NCBI GenBank assembly: GCA_017527415.1
Contig: JAFXQA010000003.1
Span: 40,407 to 104,406 of the forward strand
DNA length: 64,000 nt
From: Bacteroidales bacterium
GTDB taxonomy: Bacteria; Bacteroidota; Bacteroidia; Bacteroidales; UBA932
Direction of reading: 5' to 3'
Positions 24,801 through 33,323 of this stretch are shown here, in pieces. Within the stretch, counting starts at the first letter, position 1. Each line of letters opens with the position of its first letter. Made by a program: the position numbers and the translations under genes. The notes below the pieces were generated by a model. That model did not search any database and was not told the DNA's origin. It saw nothing but the letters and a program-made list of their open reading frames with translations.

Positions 24801-26205
24801 CTATGTACTTTATAAGTCTGTATGTTCTGTCGTTGAATTGTTGCATACGCTCCAGCAATTCAGGATAAGGCTCGAAATTCCACTTTACCATACCCTTGTT
24901 GGAGTCGCGGTTGGATGGATCTGTCTTCAGATCTTCGGGATCGTTGTCCATATATTTGAACCAGTGCCAGCCCACACAGCATTTACTCTTGAGAAGCTGG
25001 AGACAGAAGTTCTGATAGAACCATCCGCGGTCTTCCTGGGTGCGCACATTCCAACCGGCACCGGTGGTATTGGGCAGGCCGGAGTCCTCTCCCTTGGTGT
25101 AGAATTCCGTGACGATGAACGGCTTGCCGGACCACTTCCCGAAATTGCTGATTTCCTCCATATCGGGGGACCATCTCTGGTAGTGATTTACGGAGATAAC
25201 ATCCATATATTTGCCGGCCACCTCGAACATCGTCTTGCTGGTGAGTTCTTCACGCCATTGATTGAAGCGGCATCCCAAATACAGGTGATTGGTGTCGTGA
25301 CGGCGCAAGGCCTTCGTGACTTTCGAAAGATAGGTATCCAGATAAAAGGCATTGAAGGCTTCCCTGTCTTCAGGGGTGATATCCTCCACACGGGCCCCTT
25401 TACCCTTACGCTCATCCAGCCACTTGCGGGCTGCAAGATATCCGGGTTCGTCGTGGGCCAGCAGAGTCAGATGCCTGTCAAGGGCATCCCGAACCCAGGG
25501 AATCTCATTGTCGGTGAAGTATCCCACCAGCCAGGGATCATCTTTGTATTCCTCAATTCTGGCAAGCTCGCTATCTACGTATTTATCGAATTCCGGATCG
25601 AACACCATTGCCAGGTCGAAGCGGTAGTTCTGCCATCCGTGCTGCAGATATTTTCCTCCGTAGCGCTTCAGGTGAACTCCGTGATAGCGGCCCATAGGGC
25701 TGACGATGACCGTATAGGGCATGGGATTGTCGCTTGCCCTTACCTCTTTTACCGACGACCAGGCTCCCAGGCCGTTGAAACCCATAGAGCGGAGTTTCTC
25801 CATCTCGGAGTCCGCCCAGTTCTGCCTGGTGCCGAACCGTTCCTGCAGTGCCTTTCGCTGACGGTCGGAATTGCCTACGGAAAAAACCGCAACCCCTTTG
25901 AAAATATAAGGATGCCCTTCCGGATCGACCAGCCACCAGCGGTCTCCCACCTTTTGTGTGCGGAAGAATCCGGTCGCTTCATAGCTTTCCGATTTCCAGC
26001 CCCCATATTGGTCGGTGGCAGGATCAGCCTTGCGTAGCTTAAAGCCCTTCAAACGGTCAACCGTAGGAGTGGGGGAACTTTTCCACTCCTGTACGGTTGC
26101 GTTCTTTCGGTATTCTATCTGCCGAGGTGCCTGTGCCTGCAGCGAAGCGGACGCAAGCATCAGCACGCAAGATGCGGAAATCTTATTCAACAAGTTCGAC
26201 ATCAT
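24790..26205 (-). CDS. Agarase-like glycoside hydrolase (GH-A clan), secreted
   Basis: 471 aa; signal peptide ends SLQAQA. Characteristic phrases are GFFRTQKVGDRWWLVDPEGH near residue 80, LRSMGFNGLGAWSS, VGYFTDNEIPW (candidate acid/base Glu in DNE) and FIVTEFYTKGEDSG (candidate nucleophile Glu). These fit the (beta/alpha)8 proteins commonly named agarases; the true CAZy family and substrate are uncertain. It is a paralogue of the 29011-30519 product but lacks a lipobox, so one copy may be periplasmic and the other surface-bound. It starts inside the 3' end of the preceding lipoprotein gene (23-bp overlap). Confidence 0.75.
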   Translation of the reverse strand: MMSNLLNKISASCVLMLASASLQAQAPRQIEYRKNATVQEWKSSPTPTVDRLKGFKLRKADPATDQYGGWKSESYEATGFFRTQKVGDRWWLVDPEGHPYIFKGVAVFSVGNSDRQRKALQERFGTRQNWADSEMEKLRSMGFNGLGAWSSVKEVRASDNPMPYTVIVSPMGRYHGVHLKRYGGKYLQHGWQNYRFDLAMVFDPEFDKYVDSELARIEEYKDDPWLVGYFTDNEIPWVRDALDRHLTLLAHDEPGYLAARKWLDERKGKGARVEDITPEDREAFNAFYLDTYLSKVTKALRRHDTNHLYLGCRFNQWREELTSKTMFEVAGKYMDVISVNHYQRWSPDMEEISNFGKWSGKPFIVTEFYTKGEDSGLPNTTGAGWNVRTQEDRGWFYQNFCLQLLKSKCCVGWHWFKYMDNDPEDLKTDPSNRDSNKGMVKWNFEPYPELLERMQQFNDRTYRLIKYIDEH

Positions 26206-27649
26206 CGAAGTATACTATCTGGGTGTTGGTTGAGGTAGCTCCCGTAGTGATGGCATTGTTGTTATTATAATCCACCATAAAGCGGAACTGGAACTGGTCC
26301 ATAGGCGCAAGGGTCTTCTCGGTGCCGTCAGGATAATTGTATTTTGCGGTTCGGACATCGTACTCGAGAACGTTCCAGTCGTTGGCTTTGAAGAGGGAAT
26401 CCCAATTCGCCTTGGAAGCGGCCGAAGGATAGAAGTCGCTGCCGTTGATCTTGGTGGGCAGGCTGTCCTGGTTTCCTCCGACAGTGATCCTCATATACGG
26501 ATAATACTGGTTGACGCCCATATAGACCTTCACACGGATTGTGGTATATTTGGCCTTGTCTTCGTTGCTTATCTGATTCAGCATTATCTGCACATAACCG
26601 GAGCTTGAAGAAGTGCGCGCCGACATATCGTCTATGAAGACCTTGTTGCCAGAGTTCCCCTCATTCTTCAGAGGATTGTCCACAATGCCGAGAGCAGGAT
26701 TGCCAGCGACGATATTGCCGGTTACGAAGGCAGGAACCGAAGTCAGATTCTCAGCGTCAAGGTACATATAGGTGAGCGCCACTTTCTCCGTGACGGTAAG
26801 GGTCCAGTTGTTGGTGGATTCCTCGCCGGCGGCATTGGTGATGCTGACCGAAACCGCAAAGGTTCCAAGCGACTCGCAATTGAAGGTGTAGCCGGATGCC
26901 GTGCCGACCTCACTGCCATCTACCTTCCAGGAATAGACTGCGCCTCCCGCACCGTGTTTGATGCTTGCGCTGAAAGCGACCTGGTCGCCCTGCATTGCGG
27001 ATACGGCATCGTTCGCTGGAGTGTAAACCACTTCAAGAGGCATATCCTTGACGGTGATCGCCCACGTCTTGCTTGCAGTCATACCGTCGATATTCACTCC
27101 ACTGTATTTGAGCGTATGGGCGCCTATCTCTTCTTCGGTAAAGGTCTTGCTGAAGGACAGTCCGGTGCTTGCCTCGACGCCGTCCAATTCCCAACTGTGA
27201 ACAGTGCCCTTGTCCCCTCCCTTTATGGTGATGGAGACCATTACCTCATCTCCGATCACTGCTTCGAAAGCATCTTCGGGTTTGGAATACTCGACATCAA
27301 GAGGAATTCCGGCGACTACGACGGAATAGTTCTTCTCAACCTTGCCGAGATCGTTCGAGGCCACAAAATGAACCGTGGTGGTGCCCACCTTGGTGAATTT
27401 CCAAACAAGCGAAGGGGTGCTGGAGACTTTTTCGTCATCAACATACCAAGCCGTGGCTACGTTCGTACCCTCGACTATGGTAACCTTGAACTCGACCGCC
27501 TCGTCGACGGAAACGTTCAGGGTCTCCTGCTCCACGGAGAATTCCACTTTGGGCGCAGCAGGTTTCTGCTGGGCTTCTTCTCCCTGTTTCTGGCAAGATG
27601 CCAGGCCGGCAAGCAGCACAGCTGCAGCCAATATCAGTCTATATTTCAT
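26183..27649 (-). CDS. PKD-type surface glycan-binding lipoprotein
   Basis: 488 aa from MKYRLILAAA (ATG 27649-27647), lipobox LAGLASC. It has three to four PKD/Ig-like repeats of about 80 residues (VEFSVEQETLNVSVDEAVEF, VEYSKPEDAFEAVIGDEVMV, VVYTPANDAVSAMQGDQVAF), each with a W-x-x-D/E-G strand. Then comes a C-terminal module (about 320-488) with GIVDNPLKNEG, KINGSDFYPS, DWNVLEYDV and YFDDVELVE. That module recurs in three other lipoproteins of the locus. The architecture fits a SusE/SGBP-like surface glycan binder. Carbohydrate binding is inferred from context. Confidence 0.75.
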   Translation of the reverse strand: MKYRLILAAAVLLAGLASCQKQGEEAQQKPAAPKVEFSVEQETLNVSVDEAVEFKVTIVEGTNVATAWYVDDEKVSSTPSLVWKFTKVGTTTVHFVASNDLGKVEKNYSVVVAGIPLDVEYSKPEDAFEAVIGDEVMVSITIKGGDKGTVHSWELDGVEASTGLSFSKTFTEEEIGAHTLKYSGVNIDGMTASKTWAITVKDMPLEVVYTPANDAVSAMQGDQVAFSASIKHGAGGAVYSWKVDGSEVGTASGYTFNCESLGTFAVSVSITNAAGEESTNNWTLTVTEKVALTYMYLDAENLTSVPAFVTGNIVAGNPALGIVDNPLKNEGNSGNKVFIDDMSARTSSSSGYVQIMLNQISNEDKAKYTTIRVKVYMGVNQYYPYMRITVGGNQDSLPTKINGSDFYPSAASKANWDSLFKANDWNVLEYDVRTAKYNYPDGTEKTLAPMDQFQFRFMVDYNNNNAITTGATSTNTQIVYFDDVELVE

Positions 27650-27650
27650 A

Positions 27651-29009
27651 TTACTTGAAGAATTCAATGTTGTCGATATAAACCTTTCGGTTGTTCGTAG
27701 CATCGTCCCGTCCGGACACATTGCTTCCCGCTTCATTATACATCATACGGAAGGTAATGTTCTTGGTGTTGTCGAAGAAGGTCCCCTCGGGGAGACGGTA
27801 TTCGAGCACTTCCCATTCACCCTGGAACTTGGGAGGAGTGACGGAAGGATACTTGGTGCCACCGTAATCTATCCTGGGATAGTACTTGTTGCCGTTCAGG
27901 TGCACCATAAAGCGGATTCCCGAGTACTCGGAAACGTCAAAGCCTGCCTGGGAAAGCATCTGGGCCGCCTTCATAGTGAAGTAACCGGACGTGCCACCGG
28001 AGCCGTTCACCTCGTCGCAGAGGCACTGCGCACTATCGTTGATGCCGGTCTTGTCGGGGTTCTCGACCAGGTGGATACCGGGCTGGTTTTCGTTGAGATT
28101 GAACCAGGGGCCGATAGTCTCTGCCTCGAAGTCGTCGAATAACCTTCCGGAAGATGTCACGCTGATCTTCCAGCTGCGGGAGACCTTCTCTTCCTTGGCA
28201 TTTTCTCCCTCATAGCGGAGGGCGAACTCGCCCGCAACGGCAAAGTAGCGGCTGAACGTGGCGGCTTCTCCAATAAGCACATCGTCAAGATACCACTTAT
28301 GCTGTATGCCGGTGCCGCCGAACAGTACGGAGGCGGTGATGGTCACGGTGCGGCCAGAGGTGATTGCAATGATTTCGTCGGGGTTAGAGAAGGATATCTC
28401 CAGGGGTCGCTCATTCGCCACAACGGTAAAGCTGTGTTCAAAAGAACCCTGGGTGTTGACGCCGCGATAATGCACGAGATAGTTGCGGGCCTCTTCCATC
28501 TTATATGTTCCAAAATAGGCCTCGTCACCGAGCACAACGCCGTCCACGCTCCACTCATGAGTCACGTTCGCCCCGTGTTCGACTATGGCCGCGACCTGGA
28601 TGTATTCCAGTTGCAACCTGTTTACCACGGTAGAATCACCCACGGACAGATGAATGGACAGGATATCGGACACGTTGACCGTATAAGTATGGGTCACGGT
28701 GCCGGAGCCGTTACGGGCTTCGAAACGGACGCTGTACGTGCCGGGATTATCGAAAACATAGTCAAATGCCTGCGAACTGGAGATGAGCACACCGTCGATA
28801 TACCAGGCGGTGGAGACTTTGTCGCCAGACACAACCTTGGCGCTGAAAGACACGGTCTCCCCGACATTGACGGAGATATTGTCGGAACTCATTGTGAACT
28901 CCACTTCGGGCTTCTGATATTCTACAGGTTGGGCTTCATCCGTGCTGCAGGCCGCGAAATATGGCAGCAGCAACAGGGCCAGAGCAGAAAGACGGATTAT
29001 GGTTTTCAT
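27651..29009 (-). CDS. PKD-type surface glycan-binding lipoprotein, second copy
   Basis: 452 aa from MKTIIRLSAL (ATG 29009-29007), lipobox PYFAAC. Three Ig/PKD-like repeats (VEFTMSSDNISVNVGETVSF; IHLSVGDSTVVNRLQLEYI; ISFSNPDEIIAITSGRTVTI) carry the repeated D-G-V/D-V-L strand (AWYIDGVLI, WSVDGVVL, WYLDDVLIG). The C-terminal module (about 290-452) begins IHLVENPDKTG and ends KVYIDNIEFFK, like the 26183-27649 product. It follows the lipoprotein agarase-like gene and precedes the other SGBP gene by 1 bp, so the two binders look like a tandem duplication. Confidence 0.75.
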   Translation of the reverse strand: MKTIIRLSALALLLLPYFAACSTDEAQPVEYQKPEVEFTMSSDNISVNVGETVSFSAKVVSGDKVSTAWYIDGVLISSSQAFDYVFDNPGTYSVRFEARNGSGTVTHTYTVNVSDILSIHLSVGDSTVVNRLQLEYIQVAAIVEHGANVTHEWSVDGVVLGDEAYFGTYKMEEARNYLVHYRGVNTQGSFEHSFTVVANERPLEISFSNPDEIIAITSGRTVTITASVLFGGTGIQHKWYLDDVLIGEAATFSRYFAVAGEFALRYEGENAKEEKVSRSWKISVTSSGRLFDDFEAETIGPWFNLNENQPGIHLVENPDKTGINDSAQCLCDEVNGSGGTSGYFTMKAAQMLSQAGFDVSEYSGIRFMVHLNGNKYYPRIDYGGTKYPSVTPPKFQGEWEVLEYRLPEGTFFDNTKNITFRMMYNEAGSNVSGRDDATNNRKVYIDNIEFFK

Positions 29010-29010
29010 A

Positions 29011-30519
29011 TTATTTACTCTGATCATAGAACCTTGCAAGATTATATGTGCATTCGTTGATTTCCCGCATCTGGGCAATCAAGGCATCGTAGCGGGTGCA
29101 GTCCCACTGCACAATTCCTTTATTGGAATCAACATTGGAAGAATCTGAACCCGGATTGGTAGGATCGTTGTCCATATAAGTAAACCACTGCCAGCCCACA
29201 CAAACTCCGCTCTTCACCAACTGGTTGACGAAGTTCTGGTAGAAAAGCCCCCTGTCGTTCTGGGTCTTCACCACCCAGCCGGCTCCGGAAGTGTTGCCAA
29301 GCCCGGAATCCAATCCCTTGGTGTAGAACTCGGTTACCATAAAAGGTTTTTCAGCCCAGGCTTCCCAGTTGCGCATAACCGCCTGGTCGGGCTCCCAACG
29401 CTGATAATGATTGATCGAAACAACATCCACATACTTCCCTGCGACTTTGAACATTTCTTCATTCACGAGCTCGTGACCCCACTGATTGAATCGGTCGCCA
29501 AGGAACAGGTGATTGGGGTCGTACTTTTTGAGCGCAGCGCTGACCTTTTGTAAATAAACCTCGTAGCAATAGGCAATGAACGCCCTTTTGTCGGAGGTAC
29601 TGGCATCGGAAAGGGTGCTTCCGCTCTTACCTTTGCGCTGGTCCAGCCACTCCTGGGCCTTTTGGTGGTTGATATGGGTGGAGGGCCATTTGGTCAGGCA
29701 ATACTCCAGGGCATATTCCTTCCAGGGGATTTCGTTGTCGATAAAGTACCCTATCAGATACTTGTCGTTCTTATAGGTCGAGGCCTTGGAAATGACGCTT
29801 TCCACTTCCTGGTCGAAGCGTTCGTCGAACACGAACGCAAAATCATAGGGATATCCTTCAAATCCGGCTGCCTTGAACCCAGCGGCTTCGGCTCCGTTGC
29901 TTTTGAGCCAGCCGTTGTAGCTGCCCATAGGGCTGAGTATCACAGTGTAAGGCATAGGCTCCGGGATTCCCTTCACCACATCCACAGAAGACCAGGCACC
30001 CAGGGAATTGAAGCCCTGCTCGCGGAGGAAGGTGGTTTCCGCCTTGGCCCAGTTATAGTTGCTGCCGAACTTCTCCGTAATATTCGCTTTCTGCCTGTCG
30101 GAGCTGCCCGGAGAAAACACGGCCACTGCCTTGCTGAGGAAGATGTTTCCGAGAGGATCCACCAGCCACCAGCGCCCAGCTGCTTTCTGCACCTTGAAAA
30201 AGCCCTCGGCATTCCCCACGTTCATAATGGTCCAGCCGCCGTATTGGTCGACTCCAGGGTCGGCGGATGGGGTAAAACCGCTGATGCATTTCACTGTGTA
30301 CGCATTGTAAGTGGTCCAGGACGTTGTCTCCACATTCTTCTTGCACTCGACTTTGTAAGGATCGAGCACATTGGTGGGCGGTGTTTCACCATTGTCGTCA
30401 TCGTCGCCGGGATAAACCACCGGGATGACAACATCCTCGTCTTTATTCCCGTTGCAGGCTGACAAGGCAGACAATGCAGCCAGCGCAGCGATTGCCAATA
30501 TGATGGTTTTTCTATTCAT
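29011..30519 (-). CDS. Agarase-like glycoside hydrolase (GH-A clan), lipoprotein
   Basis: 502 aa with lipobox ALSALSAC, so probably outer-membrane anchored. It shares GFFKVQKAAGRWWLVDPLGN, REQGFNSLGAWSSVDVV, PMPYTVILSPMGSYNG, IGYFIDNEIPW and FMVTEFYTKGLDSGLGN with the 24790-26205 enzyme, including both candidate Glu residues. A linker of about 40 residues rich in Asp and Pro follows the lipobox. As a surface enzyme it would make the first cuts in the target glycan. Substrate family is uncertain. Confidence 0.75.
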   Translation of the reverse strand: MNRKTIILAIAALAALSALSACNGNKDEDVVIPVVYPGDDDDNGETPPTNVLDPYKVECKKNVETTSWTTYNAYTVKCISGFTPSADPGVDQYGGWTIMNVGNAEGFFKVQKAAGRWWLVDPLGNIFLSKAVAVFSPGSSDRQKANITEKFGSNYNWAKAETTFLREQGFNSLGAWSSVDVVKGIPEPMPYTVILSPMGSYNGWLKSNGAEAAGFKAAGFEGYPYDFAFVFDERFDQEVESVISKASTYKNDKYLIGYFIDNEIPWKEYALEYCLTKWPSTHINHQKAQEWLDQRKGKSGSTLSDASTSDKRAFIAYCYEVYLQKVSAALKKYDPNHLFLGDRFNQWGHELVNEEMFKVAGKYVDVVSINHYQRWEPDQAVMRNWEAWAEKPFMVTEFYTKGLDSGLGNTSGAGWVVKTQNDRGLFYQNFVNQLVKSGVCVGWQWFTYMDNDPTNPGSDSSNVDSNKGIVQWDCTRYDALIAQMREINECTYNLARFYDQSK

Positions 30520-31504
30520 AATGCGCGCTGTTTTCGTCCTGCCACTCGTTCACGCCGTCACGAAGCCTGTTCCTGAAGGTCAAGGTGTCGTGGGCGTGAA
30601 TGGTGTTGGCGCCGTTTGCATACTGATAGTTCAGGACTATCTTTCTGTCCTGCAGTAGTTTGGAACGGAGGAAACGGCTTTCGCCATCGGGCTGTACCGC
30701 ATATTTGGCTCCAGCGACGGAAGAAATGGTGATGGAATCATCAGTTCCAAGGGTGAGTTTCATCTGAGCGGAAGAGCCGTTGAACTCCGAACCCACGGCA
30801 TTTACCGTGAGGGCGAAAGGTTCTACGGTAGTGAGCGTCCACACAAGGTTATCGGCCTGGGGAATGGTCGTCTTGTAGACTTTTGTATCCACCAGATTGC
30901 CGCCGGCATCGTATTCTTCGGAGTATCCGCCGTGGTACCAGGTACCAAAAAGCATATTCTCGTAGCGCACTCCTATTACCGTACTCTCTTTGCCTTCGAT
31001 AACGTCGGTGCCATTGCCGTCTACGATTACCAGAGGTATCACGTTTTTCGGATAAACCCTGCCCACATCGGCAAGGAAGGCCGCGGAATCGATTTTGACG
31101 ACGACGGTCCCGAGGTGGCTACCTTTCCGGATGAGCACGTCTCCGGTATTGCTGCCTTCCGTTTCCAACTCATAGAGGCTCGCCGGAAGGGCGCTGATGG
31201 AAGGGACATTCTTCATCAGATTGGCAATGTACGAAAAGGTGTGGTTGCGCATCAAGGTCCAGGTGTCGTCGGTGACCAGGGAAAAGTCGGTGCCGATGCT
31301 GATATGACGGTCCTTGTCGTTGGAGATGGTGCCGCCGAGGGCGACTCCTGTCGAGAATTTCATTCCCTCGCCCACTATGACGCTGCGGACGTCTGTCTGG
31401 TTGGCAAATCCGCAAGCCACGGTGGAGTAGTCTCCTACATAGCTGTCATAGCACGAAACCGCGCAGGCAGCGACGATGGCAAGTATTATTATTCTTGATT
31501 TCAT
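30512..31504 (-). CDS. DUF1735-type (SusE-position) surface lipoprotein
   Basis: 330 aa from MKSRIIILAI, lipobox CAVSC. The start is chosen for the signal peptide; an in-frame start 36 bp upstream lies in the intergenic side. The N-terminal half shows the DUF1735 pattern (SVIVGEGMKFSTGVALGGTI, then DRHISIGTDFSLV). The second half contains MLFGTWYHGGYSEEYDAGG, which resembles DUF4361, a C-terminal domain commonly paired with DUF1735. Such proteins follow susD genes and are thought to bind glycans at the surface. Located directly after the second SusD. Confidence 0.8.
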   Translation of the reverse strand: MKSRIIILAIVAACAVSCYDSYVGDYSTVACGFANQTDVRSVIVGEGMKFSTGVALGGTISNDKDRHISIGTDFSLVTDDTWTLMRNHTFSYIANLMKNVPSISALPASLYELETEGSNTGDVLIRKGSHLGTVVVKIDSAAFLADVGRVYPKNVIPLVIVDGNGTDVIEGKESTVIGVRYENMLFGTWYHGGYSEEYDAGGNLVDTKVYKTTIPQADNLVWTLTTVEPFALTVNAVGSEFNGSSAQMKLTLGTDDSITISSVAGAKYAVQPDGESRFLRSKLLQDRKIVLNYQYANGANTIHAHDTLTFRNRLRDGVNEWQDENSAHYE

Positions 31505-31518
31505 ATTCTTTTCTCCTT

Positions 31519-33315
31519 TTATCTGGTCCAATTCTCCCATCCCTCATTCTGCACAAGGCCAGGCACATTCAGCATTTCCTTATAGGGGATTGGAAGGTAG
31601 GCCGAGGTAAATGAGCGGTCCTCGATGACAGTGGAATAATCGTAAGTGAATCCTGCGCCGGACTTGCTTATCGAAGGACGGTACAGGGTCTTGTTGAGAT
31701 CCGCGAGAGTGGTGCTCCAGCGGCGGAGGTCGAAGAACCACTGCCCCTCGAAGGCTGTTTCGATGCGGCGCTCGTTCCTGAGGAAGCGGTCGAAGGCCTT
31801 TTCGCCCAGGAGGGAAACCTGATCAAGATAAGGATCTTCCTCGATACCGGTTTCACCATCGTAGGTGCTGCGGCTACGCAGCCAGGAAATAGCCTCCTTC
31901 GCACTGAGCCCCTCGACGGTGCCCGTGGGGCCGGCGATATGGTTGGCAGCTTCGGCATAACAAAGCACCATATGCGTCCAGCGGATCAGGAATTTGCTGT
32001 GTGGCATACGTCCGACGGTGCTTTCAGACCAGTTCAAACCCTTATAGACGAACTTCTTGATATGGTAGTTCGTGCGGGAGTTGGTGCTGGAAGCTTCCGC
32101 CTCGTCTTTTCCGCCGTCCCAGTTCTCGAAGGTATAGGTCCTGCTCGAAGATCCTGTGGTGATGGTGCGGTTGTTATAGAAAATGTTGCTGTAGAAGCGG
32201 GGATCGCGGTTGATGTAGGGATCCTGGTCGTCGTAGGCATAAGTGGGAGACTGCCCGAGAGGGTATCCGTCCGCCATACCAAAGGCATCCACGAAATCCT
32301 GGGTGGCGCCCATAGTGCCGTCGCCCTGGAAGCCGCCAGGATAGAACATCTTCTCCATCGCCTCGGAACCAGAATTATAGCGGGAACCGAAGACGATTTC
32401 GGGACTGTTGGGGTCGAACCAGTTCACGGCGTTCCTGCGGTTGAATCCGCCGCTCACGCCGGCATCCACGTTCTTCTTGAAGTCCATCACTTCCTTGGCA
32501 TACTTGGCGGCCATCTGCCAGCGGGTCTTGTCCCCGGTGGGGTTGAAGCGCGGGCTGGCCCAGGTCTGATAGACAAGGGCCTTCAGGGCCACGGTGGTAA
32601 TGCCATCCATCCTTCCCCAGTTGCGTGAGCCAAGAACAGTGAGGTCGTTGGCTTCGGCCACCAGAAAATCGCGGTGGGCGAGAGGAAGATATTTGTAGGC
32701 GGAGTCGCAGTCGGCAAGGATCTGTGCCACACACTCGTCGTAGGAGTTGCGGGTAAAGCCTTCTCCCCACTCTTTCACCGGTTCGGTCAGGATGGGGAAT
32801 CCGAGCAGTTCTCCGTTGGTGCCACGGCCACCGAATTTCTGGAGAAGATCCCACTCAAACCAGGCGCGGAGGGCATAAGCCTCGCCCCAGAGCATATTAG
32901 AGAGGAGTTCGTCCAGATGGCGGTCGAGCATATAGCGGATTTTGCGGCCGGCTCCATCCTTAAGGAAGAGATTGGTGTTGTATATTCCCTGATAGTCCCT
33001 GGTCCAATAGGTCTGGAAAGGATTGTTGTCAGGAGCGTTCACACCTATCGCCATACGGCTGATGGCATCGGTCTTGGATGTGCGCACCGCATTGTCGGTG
33101 AGGCAGTCCAGGTAAGCACCTTCGTTGTTGTTGTAATTGGTGGATATCCATTCGTAGCACTCTCCAAGCAGGCCCTGCATAGCGGTAGGGCTCGACACTA
33201 CATACTCTCCGTCACGGATTGCTGAAGGATACGGGTCCAGGAATCCGTTGCAGGAAACAGCGGCAAGAACCGTCATTGCGGCGATTACCACTCTTTGTAT
33301 AGTATTCATTTTCAT
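31519..33315 (-). CDS. SusD/RagB-family nutrient-binding lipoprotein (second pair)
   Basis: About 598 aa (ATG at 33315 used; 33309 is also possible), lipobox VLAAVSC. SusD features: FLDPYPSAI after the anchor, TPR-like helices with WGEAYALRAWFEWDLLQKFG, and the C-terminal RWTHMVLCYAEAANHI and FLRNERRIETAFEGQWFFDLRRW signature. SusD proteins cap the SusC barrel and bind the oligosaccharide. Its SusC partner is the gene just upstream (33324-36449). Confidence 0.93.
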   Translation of the reverse strand: MKMNTIQRVVIAAMTVLAAVSCNGFLDPYPSAIRDGEYVVSSPTAMQGLLGECYEWISTNYNNNEGAYLDCLTDNAVRTSKTDAISRMAIGVNAPDNNPFQTYWTRDYQGIYNTNLFLKDGAGRKIRYMLDRHLDELLSNMLWGEAYALRAWFEWDLLQKFGGRGTNGELLGFPILTEPVKEWGEGFTRNSYDECVAQILADCDSAYKYLPLAHRDFLVAEANDLTVLGSRNWGRMDGITTVALKALVYQTWASPRFNPTGDKTRWQMAAKYAKEVMDFKKNVDAGVSGGFNRRNAVNWFDPNSPEIVFGSRYNSGSEAMEKMFYPGGFQGDGTMGATQDFVDAFGMADGYPLGQSPTYAYDDQDPYINRDPRFYSNIFYNNRTITTGSSSRTYTFENWDGGKDEAEASSTNSRTNYHIKKFVYKGLNWSESTVGRMPHSKFLIRWTHMVLCYAEAANHIAGPTGTVEGLSAKEAISWLRSRSTYDGETGIEEDPYLDQVSLLGEKAFDRFLRNERRIETAFEGQWFFDLRRWSTTLADLNKTLYRPSISKSGAGFTYDYSTVIEDRSFTSAYLPIPYKEMLNVPGLVQNEGWENWTR

Positions 33316-33323
33316 CGCGTACA

